64,000 bases of DNA from Stenopsyche tienmushanensis (Eukaryota; Arthropoda; Insecta; Trichoptera; Stenopsychidae). Below are positions 28,501 through 43,500 of this stretch, in pieces. Position numbers and translations under genes: made by a program. Location: assembly GCA_008973525.1 (NCBI GenBank), contig WACJ01000249.1, forward strand, positions 62,001-126,000, read 5' to 3'. The notes below the pieces were generated by a model that was not told the DNA's origin, did not search any database, and saw nothing but the letters and a program-made list of their open reading frames with translations. Numbering within the stretch: the stretch's first letter is position 1; every line of letters begins with the position of its first letter.

Positions 28501-31500
28501 AAATACAGATTTTCCAAGCTCAAAGCCCGGTTTTAACTCGATAATGGTTTTACGTATGCTTGCAGTGAGATATGAAAAGAGTAGCCTAGTCAAACCAAAT
28601 TAAAAGGTCACCGTAAAAGTGAATTGCAATCTGTTAAAAAAATTCAAGCAGAAACTCAAAATAGAACAGCCAAATTTGATCAATAAACAAGGAGTTCAAT
28701 TAGGATGTTTTGTACATTCGCCATATTCACCATATTTAACTAAATGTTGGTATAGTAGGATAAATTCTGGATCTTGCAACCGACAAATATCATATATATA
28801 TAAATATTATACATGTCATTGAAATTTATCATTAAAATATTTCAAGAATGACTTTTGAATATTTTTTAACTCATAAATATAAATACGTAAATTCATTCAA
28901 ATTTCGTTCGTTTTAAATTTACAATTTTGATCAAATAATATGTAAATTATAGGCTTTTAAATTTTGTTATAAATTCATGCTTGATTTGCAGGAAAAGTTT
29001 GTATTTGTTTCAAAATTAAGATAGCATAATAGTTTATAAAATATTATTGAAAGCGTTGAATACATAAGTTGTTATTATAAAATTAATTTTAATAAGCGAA
29101 AATTTTAAATTCTAAATTTATTTTAAAGATACTAGAATATTGGTGATTTTATCAAAATGTTATGGGTCTCAACAGCGAGTCCAATAAACCAACATAGTCA
29201 CCATAGGTGCCAAAATTAATTAACGGATTGAGTTTATATGATGGAAAATAAATTAGTTTCGTCATAAATCTACCCTCACTTCTTAAAAAGAGTCTGTAAT
29301 AAATGTAAATTTAAAAATACGACTTTGGGCTGCAAAGTAGTCTTAAATGTAATAACTTTGCCACTCGCTTTTATTACACTTTTTTGAACTATAAAATCAC
29401 TTTGAAAACTATCCAAAACACATGTTTGAACATTTTCATTTTAGTCACAATCTATAAATCATGAAAATATCTCAAGTTTAACTCCTTAAGGGATGATTTC
29501 CTTAGATCGAGAAAAAATTCTCGATCGGTTTCCGAGATCTCAACTTTCACTGCCATTCGCAACTCAGAAAAAGAACTTTTATTTGACTATGCCTTTCTTT
29601 CCAGTTTTACAGCCGCAACCTCCTTCCTGCTATTTTTTTAATCTCCTCAGCGACACAGTTTTGCTTTTCTTTTGCACAAAATTTTATCAAGACCAAGTTT
29701 TTACGGTTGCCTTTGTCTAGGTCTTTTTATTCTCGGCGTCCACCGGCTCCTATATGTGGCAAAACTCAATTTACCCCCCTAAATGGATTAAGAAAAACGC
29801 GCATTTTTACTTGGTAGGGTGAGTCGGCGGGTTCTAAGTGTATTCGGAATACATTTATACGCGTTTATTTCGCCCGTTTCCCGGTTTTGATATATACGCA
29901 GATATATTTCAAGTGCACATCTACATTCTTTTTAAATATCCAAATTAAAACGTTTCATCAGCGATATTAATGCACGAGAAAGAACCCTGCAAAAGGTTTG
30001 ATTAAAAAAATGAAAGATTGCCGCCATATATTCTTGGAGTTAAGAAATGTTTTTACCCGGCAGACTCATTTATCTCCATTTGCTTTGAATATACCCGTTG
30101 CTATATTTATATTTTATGTATTATGCAATCTATCAATAAGTTAGACAATCTTTCAAAAAACCCACCTAAGGACTATATTCTCAATATGTACAGCAAAGTA
30201 ATGACGTATCGTTGAATTTCCACACATTTTTTAATAAACATGTTAATTTTTGAATAATACGAATTTAATCATCGAACAGTATCAGAAAATAGAAAAATGA
30301 GCTTAAAAGCTTTTAATATGAAGTGTCATTCTTTATATATGGATCGGTGACTTAAAAAGAGAAAATGTCTGTTCGTCTATCAATGTCGCACCCAGATGAA
30401 AGTTGCAGTGGTCAATTGTCTTAATGTTTAAGCCATCTAAATTATCATCTTCTTTTTGATCAAAATTTGTCAATGTCAATTCCAGACTGTGCTTTAATCT
30501 TATATCGAATGTTAACATTTTATTTATATACATTCCAATCATGTGAAAAGAGATTATGAAGTGTATTTTATAAGTAATTTTAAATGAATAACTTTTCAAT
30601 GTCTTAACAAATTTTTCAGATCATCAAAGAGTTAAATAATTTCGCTATCAACATTGAGGTTCTTATTTCTTTAATACATACGTGCTTTAAGTTTAATGTA
30701 TTTAGGAAGTATGCCTATGCCTCAATTATTAATAATAGATGTAATATATTTTTTTAATATAGTTATGCTTCTCTGATCTTGCGGTAAAATCTTGTTGTTG
30801 AAATGTCATTTTATACAAGAATTAAGAAACATTTCAGGTATTTCATATCAGTTCGACGAAGTAGATAATAACACAAATATGAAAACGGCAAAGAAGATTT
30901 CCGCTTTTGCTATGAATAACAAACGGAGTCTAATTTGAGACTCGTTATAAACTTTCATCTCCATCAAAATATTTAAATAACGTGTTTGCCGAGTCTCATG
31001 CTTTGTAATTAATTAATATTGTAATTAATTAATCAACTCAAAAGTACATGCTAGAAAAGCTGCTAACAGATATTATATCGAATTTTGGATGATGTTTAGA
31101 TGAAGTTTCAAAATAATTATGACCTTTCATTTCGTCCAATATTAGTTTAACTCCTGCTGAATAATATATAGATAGTATTTAATGTACAAAAACTATATAG
31201 ATTTGAAGTCTTTATTGATGAAGTTGTTGTAAACATACCATTAGATATCATGCTTTTACTATAGCTATTTTTTTTGTTAAATTCACAACATTTAAAATGG
31301 TGAAATACGAGAATGCTCATTGTTAAAGTCTATATCATCCATCACCGCAGTCTTATGCCTGTCAAATGTTATAAATCGTTTATCGTACGTCATTGTATTT
31401 TTGTTACTACCAAATAAACTATAGGGCATAATAGCAGTATTTTGAAAAAAAAATAATAAATATATTTCATCTTTCAAATCAATTTCAATGTGTATAATAT

Positions 31501-34500
31501 TAGCAAAAAATATGAAACACATCTTGAAGATTTTCCGCAATTCTTATTGAAATATCGCTAAAACTCCATTTTCCAACAGACGTTCGAACTTTTTCCAACG
31601 AATTTTAATGTAAGCGTACGAAAGTGTCTTGTAGGGAGATATTAAATGGAAAAAGGATGTTGGGAGATCCTTTTGAACGTGCTAAATCTACGATGGACTG
31701 ATGGCACTTGATAAAGTGGTTCTAGGCCGATTGTTTCTAAGTTTGTTTGGACGCTGTCTGAGGTAAACTTCTGGATGATCAACTAAATAAATTTAAGCCT
31801 CATTAACTCTTCCATTCGATTAACTTTATTGTGCAAAAAAGTAAAGCACGTAAATAGCATCAGCTGGAATAACATCACAGATCTCCCCTGTATTTCTAAA
31901 AATCCATTAAATAAAAATATTCTTTATTCTATGCACGCATATGTACATCGTTATGGGACAATATACGGGGCTGAAAGGCGGCCAAAATATTTTCAGGGTT
32001 CGGTTGAAAAGTTTGAGCAAAAGTGTAAATGACAGGAAATGAAATAATTAATCATAAACTTATACAGCGAATTTTGAGCAAAAATTTGTTGAAAATTAAT
32101 TAAAATAATCTGAAAATTTCAATGAAAAATTGAGGTTTTATATAAATTTTATTCCTTGGCTTGCATTTTACCCGTGTGTTTTTGTATAAGAGCTCTTGTA
32201 TTAGTATTGCATTTGATTGTCGATGACTGCAATTGAAGTTTATTGGCCTCGTCAATAGTCCGTTTTGTAGTTCAGAAGAGATGAGTGGTGCTTTAAATGC
32301 CAATAATGATGTAGTGGACTGCCACGAAGATAGATGAATTTTAAAGCGGTTGATGTATGTAATGTAATGTCAAATGTAAATCAAAAATATATTTAATATC
32401 CATTTATGCTTACTGCAAAATTCATCCAAAAATTCTAATAATTGTAGTAACTATTATAAATAACGTTCATAATTAAGATTTTTTATTGCAAAATGATACT
32501 TTAAAAAAAATGACTGGCACAAGTTTATATCTACTTGAAAAAATTGTATAAAACTAGATGTAAGAGGCATATCCCAAAAGTAAGTGTCCTAAATTTTTAT
32601 ATTTTTTTAGAAAAAGTGTATTTGAAAAAAAATACAGGATATTGTTGATATACTTATTAACTATTTTTCAACATAATCATCATTCCGTTCAATGCATCTG
32701 GTGAGCCATGGCACAAGCTCGCAAGTTGAAAATTTAGTTCCACCCACGTGTTCTATTAAAGAGCGAAAAAGATGATAATTTGAAGGTGCTAAGTCAGGGA
32801 AATACAGAGGGTGGTTCAAAACATCCCAACAAAATAAGTCCAAGAGCGCCTTGGTGGATAAGGCTGTGTGAGGACGGGCGTTGTCGGGTAAAAAGCACAC
32901 TCCTCTCGTTAGCATACCCCTCCTTTTGTTTTGAAAGCTTCTTTTGAGTATTTTAGGGTCTCATAATATCGTTGTTTATAGATAATCTCTCCCTGAGTCA
33001 AAAATTTGACCAAAATGATGCCTTTTCCGTTCCAAAACACTGAGACTGATATCTCTATAAGTAAATTAAGAATGTTAATATATGTACTTAAAAGACCTTT
33101 TTGTGGCTTAACATCTAATTTAAAGCCAATTAAAAATGTATCTATATTGAGTATTGAAAATATCGGAAAAGGGTCAAAAAAGGATTTGATAGTCATAATG
33201 AAGTTAGTAACACTTGATATGAAGAGCTCTGTAGATGTAAGACAATTTTAATGATAATAACACATCACTCAATAAGTTCGTACCTCTTTTCTACTTTATT
33301 TGAGGCCTGTGTTTTCGTAATTCCTTCAAAATAAATTCTACGAACTTATTGAACTTTAAAGCCATACATTTGACCCACACATCGTACTTGACTAGATCAA
33401 TAATGCTTGCGACTTCAAAATTTATCTCTGCCAAAAATAGTCATATGGCTTTTAATTGGCTCCGACAAAAAGCCCTATACTAGGCTTGCTCTAAAAATTT
33501 GCCTTTATTACATCGATAGTGTATTGCTGGCACAGATGATACTAGATTTACATCATAGATTATAGTTGAAATCGAATTCGACAACTATTACACGAATAAA
33601 CGACGTTCTGCACCATTTGCGCCGAATGGAAGGTTTCATGGAAGCTTAAATTAATTATAAACAATACCGTATGATTCATTTGACGTAATGATCGTGCTAT
33701 TTTTGGAAATGCATTGATTAAAATTATCATGAATCAATAGGTTTATTTAGGCAAATCGGCTGATTAAAATGCAAAACACATCAAGTTAGACAGCCTACTA
33801 CATCGAATATAAATAGCATGATTTGATTATTCAAGCCAAATAGCATGGATAGAATATGTATTAAATAAAATGTTTTCTTTCTTAATTTTAAGTCATTCTT
33901 CTCAGGAGACTGAGTAGATTTTTAATGTTCATATATACATCTCTTTATGTAAAAAAATAGAGTTGTCTGGAAAGTTTTGATGTCTTTTGCTATATGAAGC
34001 GCACCCAGACTGAATACTGAAATGTAAATTTTCATTTTATATTTTTAAGCCCATTTAGCAATCGTTCCGATAGATGTTTGTTTTGGCAATAAAATGAGTT
34101 AGTATAAAAATAATCGCCATAAATACTGAGACTGGAACACATGAAGGAATTCCAATAGTTGAACATTCTGCATGGCTGATTTAAGTACCATTCCAATACG
34201 CCAGAGCGATATAGCGCCGTTTGCACTTCGAGACATAAATTTCCCATAAAATAATTTGCTCATGGGCTAAGCAAATTGGGTCGAATTTTCTGATGAGAAG
34301 GTCGCAATACACTCGGAGCTGCCGGAGAGCTCCACTGGGGGTGTTTTTGTAAATTTTAACAACCCCTACCGTCCATTAACGACACCTTCGTCAGACATTA
34401 GTGCGGCATGGAGCTATTTTTTATTTCTTAGATAAATTTCATTAAGCACGTTACATCGGATCGTAAATATTTGAAGTCTCGCTACATTGAAAAAATGCTT

Positions 34501-37500
34501 TCATGTATCGAAATGAAAAGAGATAGAAATCTTTAGTACTTTAGGCAAAAACTTCATATCTACACTAAAAGTTTACGGCGTTCATTAATGTGAATGCTTT
34601 CAAAGCAAATGGTTTCGACTTGAGAAAATTATGAGGTCACCTTTATTCATCTTATATACATAAAGCCATGAATGAAATTTATTCATCCCATTTGTGGCAT
34701 AAAAAATGCAATGTATACTTTTGTTAAGTTATGTTTCTATGAATTGATGAAACCTGCTCATAGCAAAAAATGAATTTGCATGTACGCAAAGTCTGAGCGA
34801 GTCGAATAAAATAAGCAATTCATAGCCAACAAAGTGTTCTAGCGTATTCATTTGAATATTTAAGAAGCGTTTAAATGAGCATACTCATAATTTTTTCACA
34901 AACTATTTAATAGGGTGGTCTTGTATTTATGAATATAAAACATTTATATATAAAATTAATGTTTAGATTACAAATAACGATCCTCTTTTAATATTAAAAT
35001 CATATATATTAAGGATATAAGCGTTGAATTTTTTACCAACACAAATGATTTATTTATTATATTCCTTCATTAAGGTAACACCACGCTCAGCAATATCATT
35101 CACTACCCGCATAGAATGGACCATTTTTTTGCAGCCTTAAAATCAGAGTCATCCTCCCAAGGACAACATCTTTATTCAAAAACTTTTATGAGTTACCCAG
35201 TATCTGGAAAAATCGTAAAAAGTTGCTAGTCACAAAGTCTTCTATGCTTTTTTCAGTGATATATTCGACATCAATGCTTTTTATTCTTGGTGAAATCCAC
35301 TAAATCTTCGATTATTAGTGCATTTACCATATTTTTCAGTTATTTATTATGGCCATTGTTTGGTTTATACTTTCAAAGAATGCAAGGTCTTTTAATTATT
35401 GTAAGTTATTTCTCGGTGCTGAAAATCCAACAGGGGCTTGAAACCAGTATTTTATATATATATTATGACTGTAAAAATACATATATCTTTAATTGTTTTT
35501 TATTCCTTTTTCGTCAGTTTAAACTGAGGTTTAAATAGAAAAATCTTCAAGCAATATATAGCTTTAGCCATCCATTTAGTACGATAAAGATCAGCAAGCT
35601 TCCTAAATGAATCTTTTTTTCAGAAATTCCTCCCAAATAAATGATCGAAAGATTCAGCAACTCTTTATAGCCATCTCGAGGTTGATATACTTGAAGTTGT
35701 TTTAGAATAAAATTAATCCTCTCTACAGCAACATTTTTATAACTTTTGAGGATGTGGTCTCATAAATTAATGTTTTATAATCACTTTGATCAAATTTGTC
35801 CCAGTTCTTCTCAAACCTTTTAAACAATTGGATATCAGGAGCACTATAGGGACTGAGCGATTGACTCACTACAGCTTTTAACATAATTTCTATTATATGA
35901 TGGCAACAAGCTACACAAAGCGTATATTTTTCCATTTTCTGCTCTAGAACAACACAAACTCCATTTATCAAGATGGTATTTACAGTTGTAGTGTTAAAAT
36001 ATAAACTTAATACTTCACCAATAGAAGGTAACTTTGACTGATGTAGATTTGGTGTTGAATGGTTGATAAATTATTTTTTTTATAAATGATGGAAGAATGT
36101 TAAGATTTTGTAGAATCTTATTACGGATGAATTTCCATTAAATAAATATACCTGAATATTCCTATATTATTAACTAAAACAGAAAATTAATTAAAACATT
36201 AATTGAAGGGAGTTTATAAAAACTTTCATAGGGTATTATTTAATTAAAAATATACATGACGCTATGTGAAGCCATTAAATTCCGTTTTAGGGGGTGATTC
36301 TGAGTAAATTAGGCTACTAGGTACAAGCAATCTACCTGCATATTTGAGAGAAAACTTTTGATTTCCAAGCTCAAATTTAAAGTAACCTAAATAAAAAATA
36401 TTTTTTTATAAATGTACGAATTATATAAGGTACGATCAGATTTCCAGCAGCTGTCAAACACGGATTGACAGTCAATAACCGTAAGCAAACCGATGGTGTG
36501 TGACGACAATAGGTCTTCACGTATCTGGTTCGCATGTTGGGCTTCGTACGTGAGCAGGGTCACATAAACGAAGAAATAATATATTATATATACTCAAACA
36601 CCCCAGAAATACCCTCTAAACTGAAATATTTTTTCGTTCGTCTCGCGGAGCTTCTATTTAAAGGGGTTAATTTCGAGATTTTGGGGGTAGAATAAGTTTG
36701 CGATAATTTGGCTTTCGACCTTCGTCTGCTCGAATTTCCATTTCGTATTTGAGGGCACAACTTTAAGCGAAACATACACTCGAGACGGACCTTTGTACAA
36801 ATATAATTGTTTTGCTTGAAGGCATCACTTTAATATCTGCGCCCGGGGGCATCAATTTCACTTTCGCTTTTGAGGGTGCGGATCGAATTACGGCCTACCA
36901 TAATTCAAATATTAACGATTCTTCGCCTTTAAACACCTTCGTTTCTATTTAATTAATTAATTTGATATGAGATGTGTCTAGACAGACGTTTGAAAATAAT
37001 ATTTACTTAAACAATTTGACATCAGAGGTGAGATGATGCTATCATTGGCTAAGAAAAAAGCATCTAAACACTTGCAATATTTGAATAAAATGTATGGATT
37101 ATTTGCCACCTATCTCTGATAAATTAGTTTATCTTATCTATATTTATTATTAGGCTTATATCATATTATGTGAACATAATATATTAATTGATTTAATATT
37201 TTCATAGCTATTAACTTTAAATCTTACACTTAAGCATTGATATATTGGGAGATAAAAGTCATGTAAAATAGACATAAAGGACTTAAATTTAGATAAATAA
37301 ATATAAGTGGATAAATAAATTTAGGAGATTCTAGTATTAATATTTCGTCTTAATTAAGAATAACCAGATTTTCTGGATTTAAAAAGGGTGATGAATAAAG
37401 TCGTGCACAGCCGCTTACGAGTGACTGGATTTGCAAGATTAATTTAAAAATAATTATAATATTTTAAAAGTAATGATAACTTCACTATTCATTCATTTTC

Positions 37501-40500
37501 ATTCTAATTAAAAAATACATTTTGACATTTGAATAAAATAATTGATATGTAGGTATTCTTGCAGTTAAGCGGTTTGCCTCATAACTCAATCATCTTGAAT
37601 TTAAATCTATAGGAAACGTGTCTGGCGATATTTTAAAAACATATATTCCTTATGAAAAACCATGTAAAAATGGTTGGCAATAATTTCATAAAAGGGATTG
37701 CTAAAAGTCACCTCAAGTCAAGTCAATACATTTTGATGTGGTGGAAAACCACTACGATAAAAATCCCTTCACTAAAAAGGTTTCCTATGGATATCGCCTA
37801 TATTGGATAGTGGATAAAGCACTCTAAGAAGGAGAAGATGATATAAGATTGATTATGATTAAACAGAATAGGCTTAAAATAGATTCACCTTTTTTTAGTA
37901 TAATTTCGGCTGTAATATTAGCACTAAAATAAGAATTATGATTCTTTCGTAGCATTCATTAGATCCGGATTTAGGATATTAAGGAAATCCAAATATTTAA
38001 ATGTAGCAGTACATACGTTATAAATCAATTAGGTTTATTTAATTAACCCTAATTAAATTGACTGTCATGTTTTCCTCACGTGTTTATCAAGTGACCTAAA
38101 TAAATATTTAGCAGAACATCGCCTATATTGATAGCCCCTAAATAAATAGAGGGCTCTGTAGCAATGCCGTCAATTTCGAATAGCTTTCAACTTTCTAAAA
38201 TTCATTTCTGCAAGTATTTTTATAAACGAATTAAATATAATCATGAAATCTAAAAGGAAAAGTTCTTCCATCGAACTTAATTTTACGCCCCAATTTAAAT
38301 TGTATCTGGCAAAAATCGAAATAAAGTTGAAAATGATTTATGATTGTACAAGTATGATTATATTTCAGATGAGTTCAACAGTTAATAGAATGTTTTATTT
38401 TTATTTTATGAAGAGTGAAAATTTTCAATTCCAAAGAGCTCGTTTATATAAGAAATATCATAAACTCAAAAGTATTCTAAAAGCATCCCTTAAAATCACA
38501 CTGTTACGAGATTTAATGCCTCGATCTTCAAAATGCCACATCAGCTACATTTAATAATTTGGTTTGGATATTTTTAAAATTTACTTGTTTTTGATGATTA
38601 ACAACATTTCAAGCAATAAATAGGATAACATTCATTTGGTCCTTTTAAGAGCTGTGAAATTAATTGCAGAGAAGTATATTTCAGGCGTTCACTAATCATG
38701 AATGATGCTCTCTACTCGAAGAAAATTCTTTGTAGAATTCGAGGTGTAATTTATACTTGTCATCCATTTTAGACTATTAATTTTAAACAGGATTCTACCC
38801 TCCGCGTGTACATTATAAAAGGATATAATATTTATATCATGATGGATGCTCGGATAAAAATATTATTGTGTAGGCTTCTCGTCCAAATATCCAAATGGTA
38901 AATGACGTGGTGTTTTCCTTCGTATTTTTTGGCAGAAATATAGTAAAAATTACGATTATTTCAAAGCTCGGCTGTCATTAAATGTATATACATTTTTGCG
39001 TTCGGATACGATTTAATAGCAGATCGTGATATTCATAATAATAGCGTAGCAATTTGATTACGAGAGGGTGATTTAAATGGAAATGGAGGAAAGTGAAGAT
39101 GGAATAAAGAGCGACGGTCAAGAAAAACACAAAAGGGCCATTGGACTGTGCATAATAAATTGGTCCATTCGAGAGGAATGGTTTCGAAAAATTTGTCTGT
39201 CTGGCTGACGTTATTAAATAATTAAGTCTGATTTGGTTGAAAGGATGAAAACGTAGCGAAAAAAGAATATTTTTTAGCCGACCAAAATTTTATTTGAATT
39301 TTGAATAAAGGATAATGCCAAAGAATATTTCAATGTTATGTTTTCATAACAATTGGAATAAAATCTATTTTAACCATTTAAAGATGGGAATGAAAATGAT
39401 ATTAACGTTATCATATAATTACGCTCCTCTTTAATTGGGATATTTTATTAACGGAATGCGATTAAGTTATTTATATAATCATATATACACTTAAACCCTT
39501 TTTTTGAGCAGTAGATGCATTCCGCAGAAAATCGCACAAAAAAAGCTATGCCTTGCATAGAAAAAGTGAAGTTGCGTTCCATGGATTTTAAAAACCGCAT
39601 AACTTTGAAACAGCTATATAAAATATATCGAAAATCGCATAAAAAAAAGTTAATAAGAAAATCAGGAAAACAATAAGGCAATCAAAAAATTACAATTTTG
39701 GTAACATTTAAAGGACGTCTTGCATCATTGGTAAAATTTTAAGGATATTTGACATCTGGCATTTCAAATGCCAGACATCCACTAGATAATTCCAAACGTT
39801 AACTTTTTAAGGATGCTAGATTTCGATTATGATACATTTGGTTACTAAATTTGAGTTTTTGATTTACAACCGTTTTTAAGTATCACTGAGATCAGAGTAT
39901 TCTTATATTAGGCATCTCCATTTAAGCATTTTAATTATCGTAGTAGATTCTAAAATTACGTCGCCTTTATGAACCCAAAAACCCATTATTGACGATCTCA
40001 TTGTGTCGATTTGAGAAACAAATACATTAAATACTTTGATTAGTTTTCTTTTGAATTTATCAAGACAAAATCCATTGTAAAACTACTAACAGATAATACT
40101 TTGATATGTATGAAAAAGTATCTAACGTAAGGCATCAATTTATTATTGAGATTCAATTTCAAACATCAGAAAGTTTGATCGAATCACGTGAATTTTTAAA
40201 ACTTAATTTTCATGTATAACGTAAGACATATTGGATTTGATCATAGCTTAAGAACTTTATTTAAATAAAATTCTAAACAAATAATTGGATATTTTGATTT
40301 AAATTTATTATTCTGAAATCACTGTAACTTATAAAGGTCATGTATTTCTTAAAGTATTTCACTTTTTTAAACTATGCAACCAAATATTGAAAACGAGTGG
40401 TTTAAGTGAGTTATTTTAATTATAGCCAACATGTTGAAAGTCTTTCCACTTCGGCATTATTATGTGAAGCATTACTTTGCAAGTATGCAAAAGATGAGAA

Positions 40501-43500
40501 AACGTCGTTTCCATTTTCATCATATAAGAACACTGTGCCATCGTGTATACATTCAAACATGATCAAGGATATAGGGTGAGTTTCATGGGGTACATATAAT
40601 ATATTTAAATGTATACTATATTATTATAGCGATTTCTTATAAACGAGTAGAACTATGTTGTATCTTTCTTCTTTTCATTCGTCTATTCTTAGAATGTTAT
40701 CAAGTATAATATTGATTTGTATCTTAAAGGTAGCAACGTGAGTATTTCAACAAAGACATGCGATTTCATCCAGCATCGTACCTTCCTTGGATTCTTTCTT
40801 CCACAAATTGGATCCTAGTACTCTTGAAATGCCAAGTGATTCTTATTTTTACATATAATATTATTCTAAAACTTCGTTTTTTTGTTAATGTCTTATTGAA
40901 GACATTGTCTAACCATACAATTCTCAGCATCTACCTATATCTGAATTTATAAAATACTTTTCTTTTTGCATTTACCATGAAATATTATAAATTACTCGTT
41001 TCAAGAAAGAATAAAATGACCTAATGATTGGAATTTTTAAAAGCTCTCTCTTCTAGAGTTTTACTTCGATTGGCTTGAAATTTTGGGGAAATATTTTTGA
41101 CTTGTATAATAAAAAAAGACTTTTTGTTAATTTAAAAACCCATGTAACCTCCCGTCGTAAGCAGTACCAAGATAGTTATTTTGGTATTCTTTTCTCATTA
41201 CTTAGCATAGAAGTTGTACATAGAAATATTGAAGTTATATTTTTATTTACTAATAACGATCATTTTCATAAATGTGTAATAGAGCAGTATTGTTGGCAAT
41301 CTGTCGTCAGTTGTCCCAAAAGCTTTATAATTTTATTATTCACTTCAGTTATTGGCTCAAAAAGAAACTCCTCGAATATAGAATTTTTTTGAGATAAAGG
41401 AAAAAGCCACATGAAGCTAAGTCCAGTAAGTTGAAAGGGTCTCATTAAGTATTAGAATAGCTTTCTTGGAGCCGAAAACAGCTTTACCGAGAGTGAGGAT
41501 TGGGCATTTTTCTTCTAGTATTTTTCACAAAATAACTTGAATGTGCTTTTATTAGTATTTGATATTGTTAATATGAAAAAAATAAATAATATGCCCTAAT
41601 ATATAGATTTTTTATTTTGTGCTTTCTTTAGATTATTTTTTTCATTTTCATCTCAAGATTATACTGGACGATCCATAGTTTTACCAGTAAATTTTAAAAT
41701 GACATATTATTCGAATTTGGAACTGATATTTTTTTATGACATAGCAAAAAAGAGTCTTTCCTATGATTCTATGTCTCACTGGCTTGAGACATCTATTTTT
41801 CGATGTTTGATTGTGAATGTTTATATTTAGCATAGATTTTAACTATTTAAGTACTTCGCAAATTTAATTAAATCTTACCAAAAATACGACGTAAAATATG
41901 ACGAACTATAGTATGGAAATGTATAGTAAGCAAGCATAAAATAAAAAGAACTACATGAAATAAGAACTGATATAATTTATTTTTATATTTACAAGATATT
42001 ACACGCAAAATAAAATATATGCAAACATAACGCGAAACGTGCATCGTATCGAGTTGCAACAGCATTTTTGACTGTAGTTTGACGTCTATGTATCGCCCTG
42101 CCGCACTTTTGATGGAAATTCCAAATATTCACTGTATTTTAGAAATAACAAGGAAGGAAAGGTTATTGTCCAGGTTGGTACTTGATTGAATGAAATTAAG
42201 CCTTAACCTTCAGATATTTTTCTCGTATTTTTGTTTTATTTTATATACATTGTAATTTTGTGCAAAAGTGATAACTATAAAAAAAAAACAAAACTTGTGA
42301 TAAAAATACTGTTATAAACGAGTTTGAAAGTAGTGATGACAGTGATAATGTGCATAAGCTAGACGTTGAATTGGATAGTTTAAAGTTAGTTGATTACAAA
42401 ACAAAACGTTAAACAATAAAATTGCAATAAACAATGTTTGGTTACGATCAATATCTCTCATGTTTGGCAAGAGATCTAATATTTATTTTGAAAAAATATA
42501 TTTATTATTGCTTACTGAAGAATGTTTGTAAAAGATCTCAAAGAACCGTTAATCAGCTCAAAACTTTAAGTTTTCGCAATAAAGGCAGCTTTCGTATAAT
42601 GTATAAAAATTGTAAATATGAGATGAAAATTCTTTCTTCACCATAACGTTCTTGAGGGCACATTTAACAACTAGCTAAGAATTTGTGTTCCGCCGACTTG
42701 AACAACCCTCCGATGATGAAATAAGTAAGTTGCAAAACTTGAAGTTTGCACGACTTATTCTGGAAAGTACCCAGGGAATTATTTATGTCGAGTTATTACC
42801 TCTTTTCAGCATCGTCTGAATACAAAAGTGATGCCCGCTAAAATGTTCGCGGAAATCACGTGCAAAAGGCTTTTGTTGGGCTTCCACCATTTTCTCAGAG
42901 CGAAACCTATACCGTCTGCGAAAGAAACTCTTTGATTCTCCCATTGAACAACCGGCATCTTCGAGCGAACCGTCGGGATCTCGGATCACAAAAGACGGGC
43001 TGATGCGACATTCGAGGAACGAGACTATGTAAAATGAGTCCAGGATGACTTTCAGAGTAATTGAAAATCTCCCCGGAGAGGATAAATAAAAATAACGACG
43101 ATGAAAATTTCTTAACGCCCCTTTTCCTCGCCCAGCATCCAGTAATGGATTCTAAAAAAAATATCCCACGGACGACCACGAAACCAAATAAACTCGTGTA
43201 AACATTCGATACTCTTACACAGACGGGAGCCTTTGTGTACACTTCTTATTTGTATCTTCTTTGCGCCGAATACAATGGAGCATCGTTCGGTTTATCGCTT
43301 TTGCCCTACTGTACTTTTTTGCGATTTATTTCATTTTCTTTTGGCACATTAAGATGATTTATTGCGGAGATATTGTAAATTACACAATCTCGTAACAAAC
43401 ATCAATAAAAACCCTAGGCATGTTGTCGCGTGTCACTAAAAATACAAAATTCACACATGTCACATTACTTTTTTACGACGTATTTAAGTTCTTTTCTGGG

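Noticed and set aside
38243..38554. 103-codon + strand frame, Lys-rich
   Set aside because: Composition is what AT-rich random sequence gives; no motifs.
41075..41392. 105-codon + strand frame
   Set aside because: AT-driven composition and no recognisable domain.
42303..42411. Acid-rich open stretch (FESSDDSDN) resembling the N-terminus of a piggyBac transposase
   Set aside because: Only about 35 codons, with no downstream transposase motifs in any frame.
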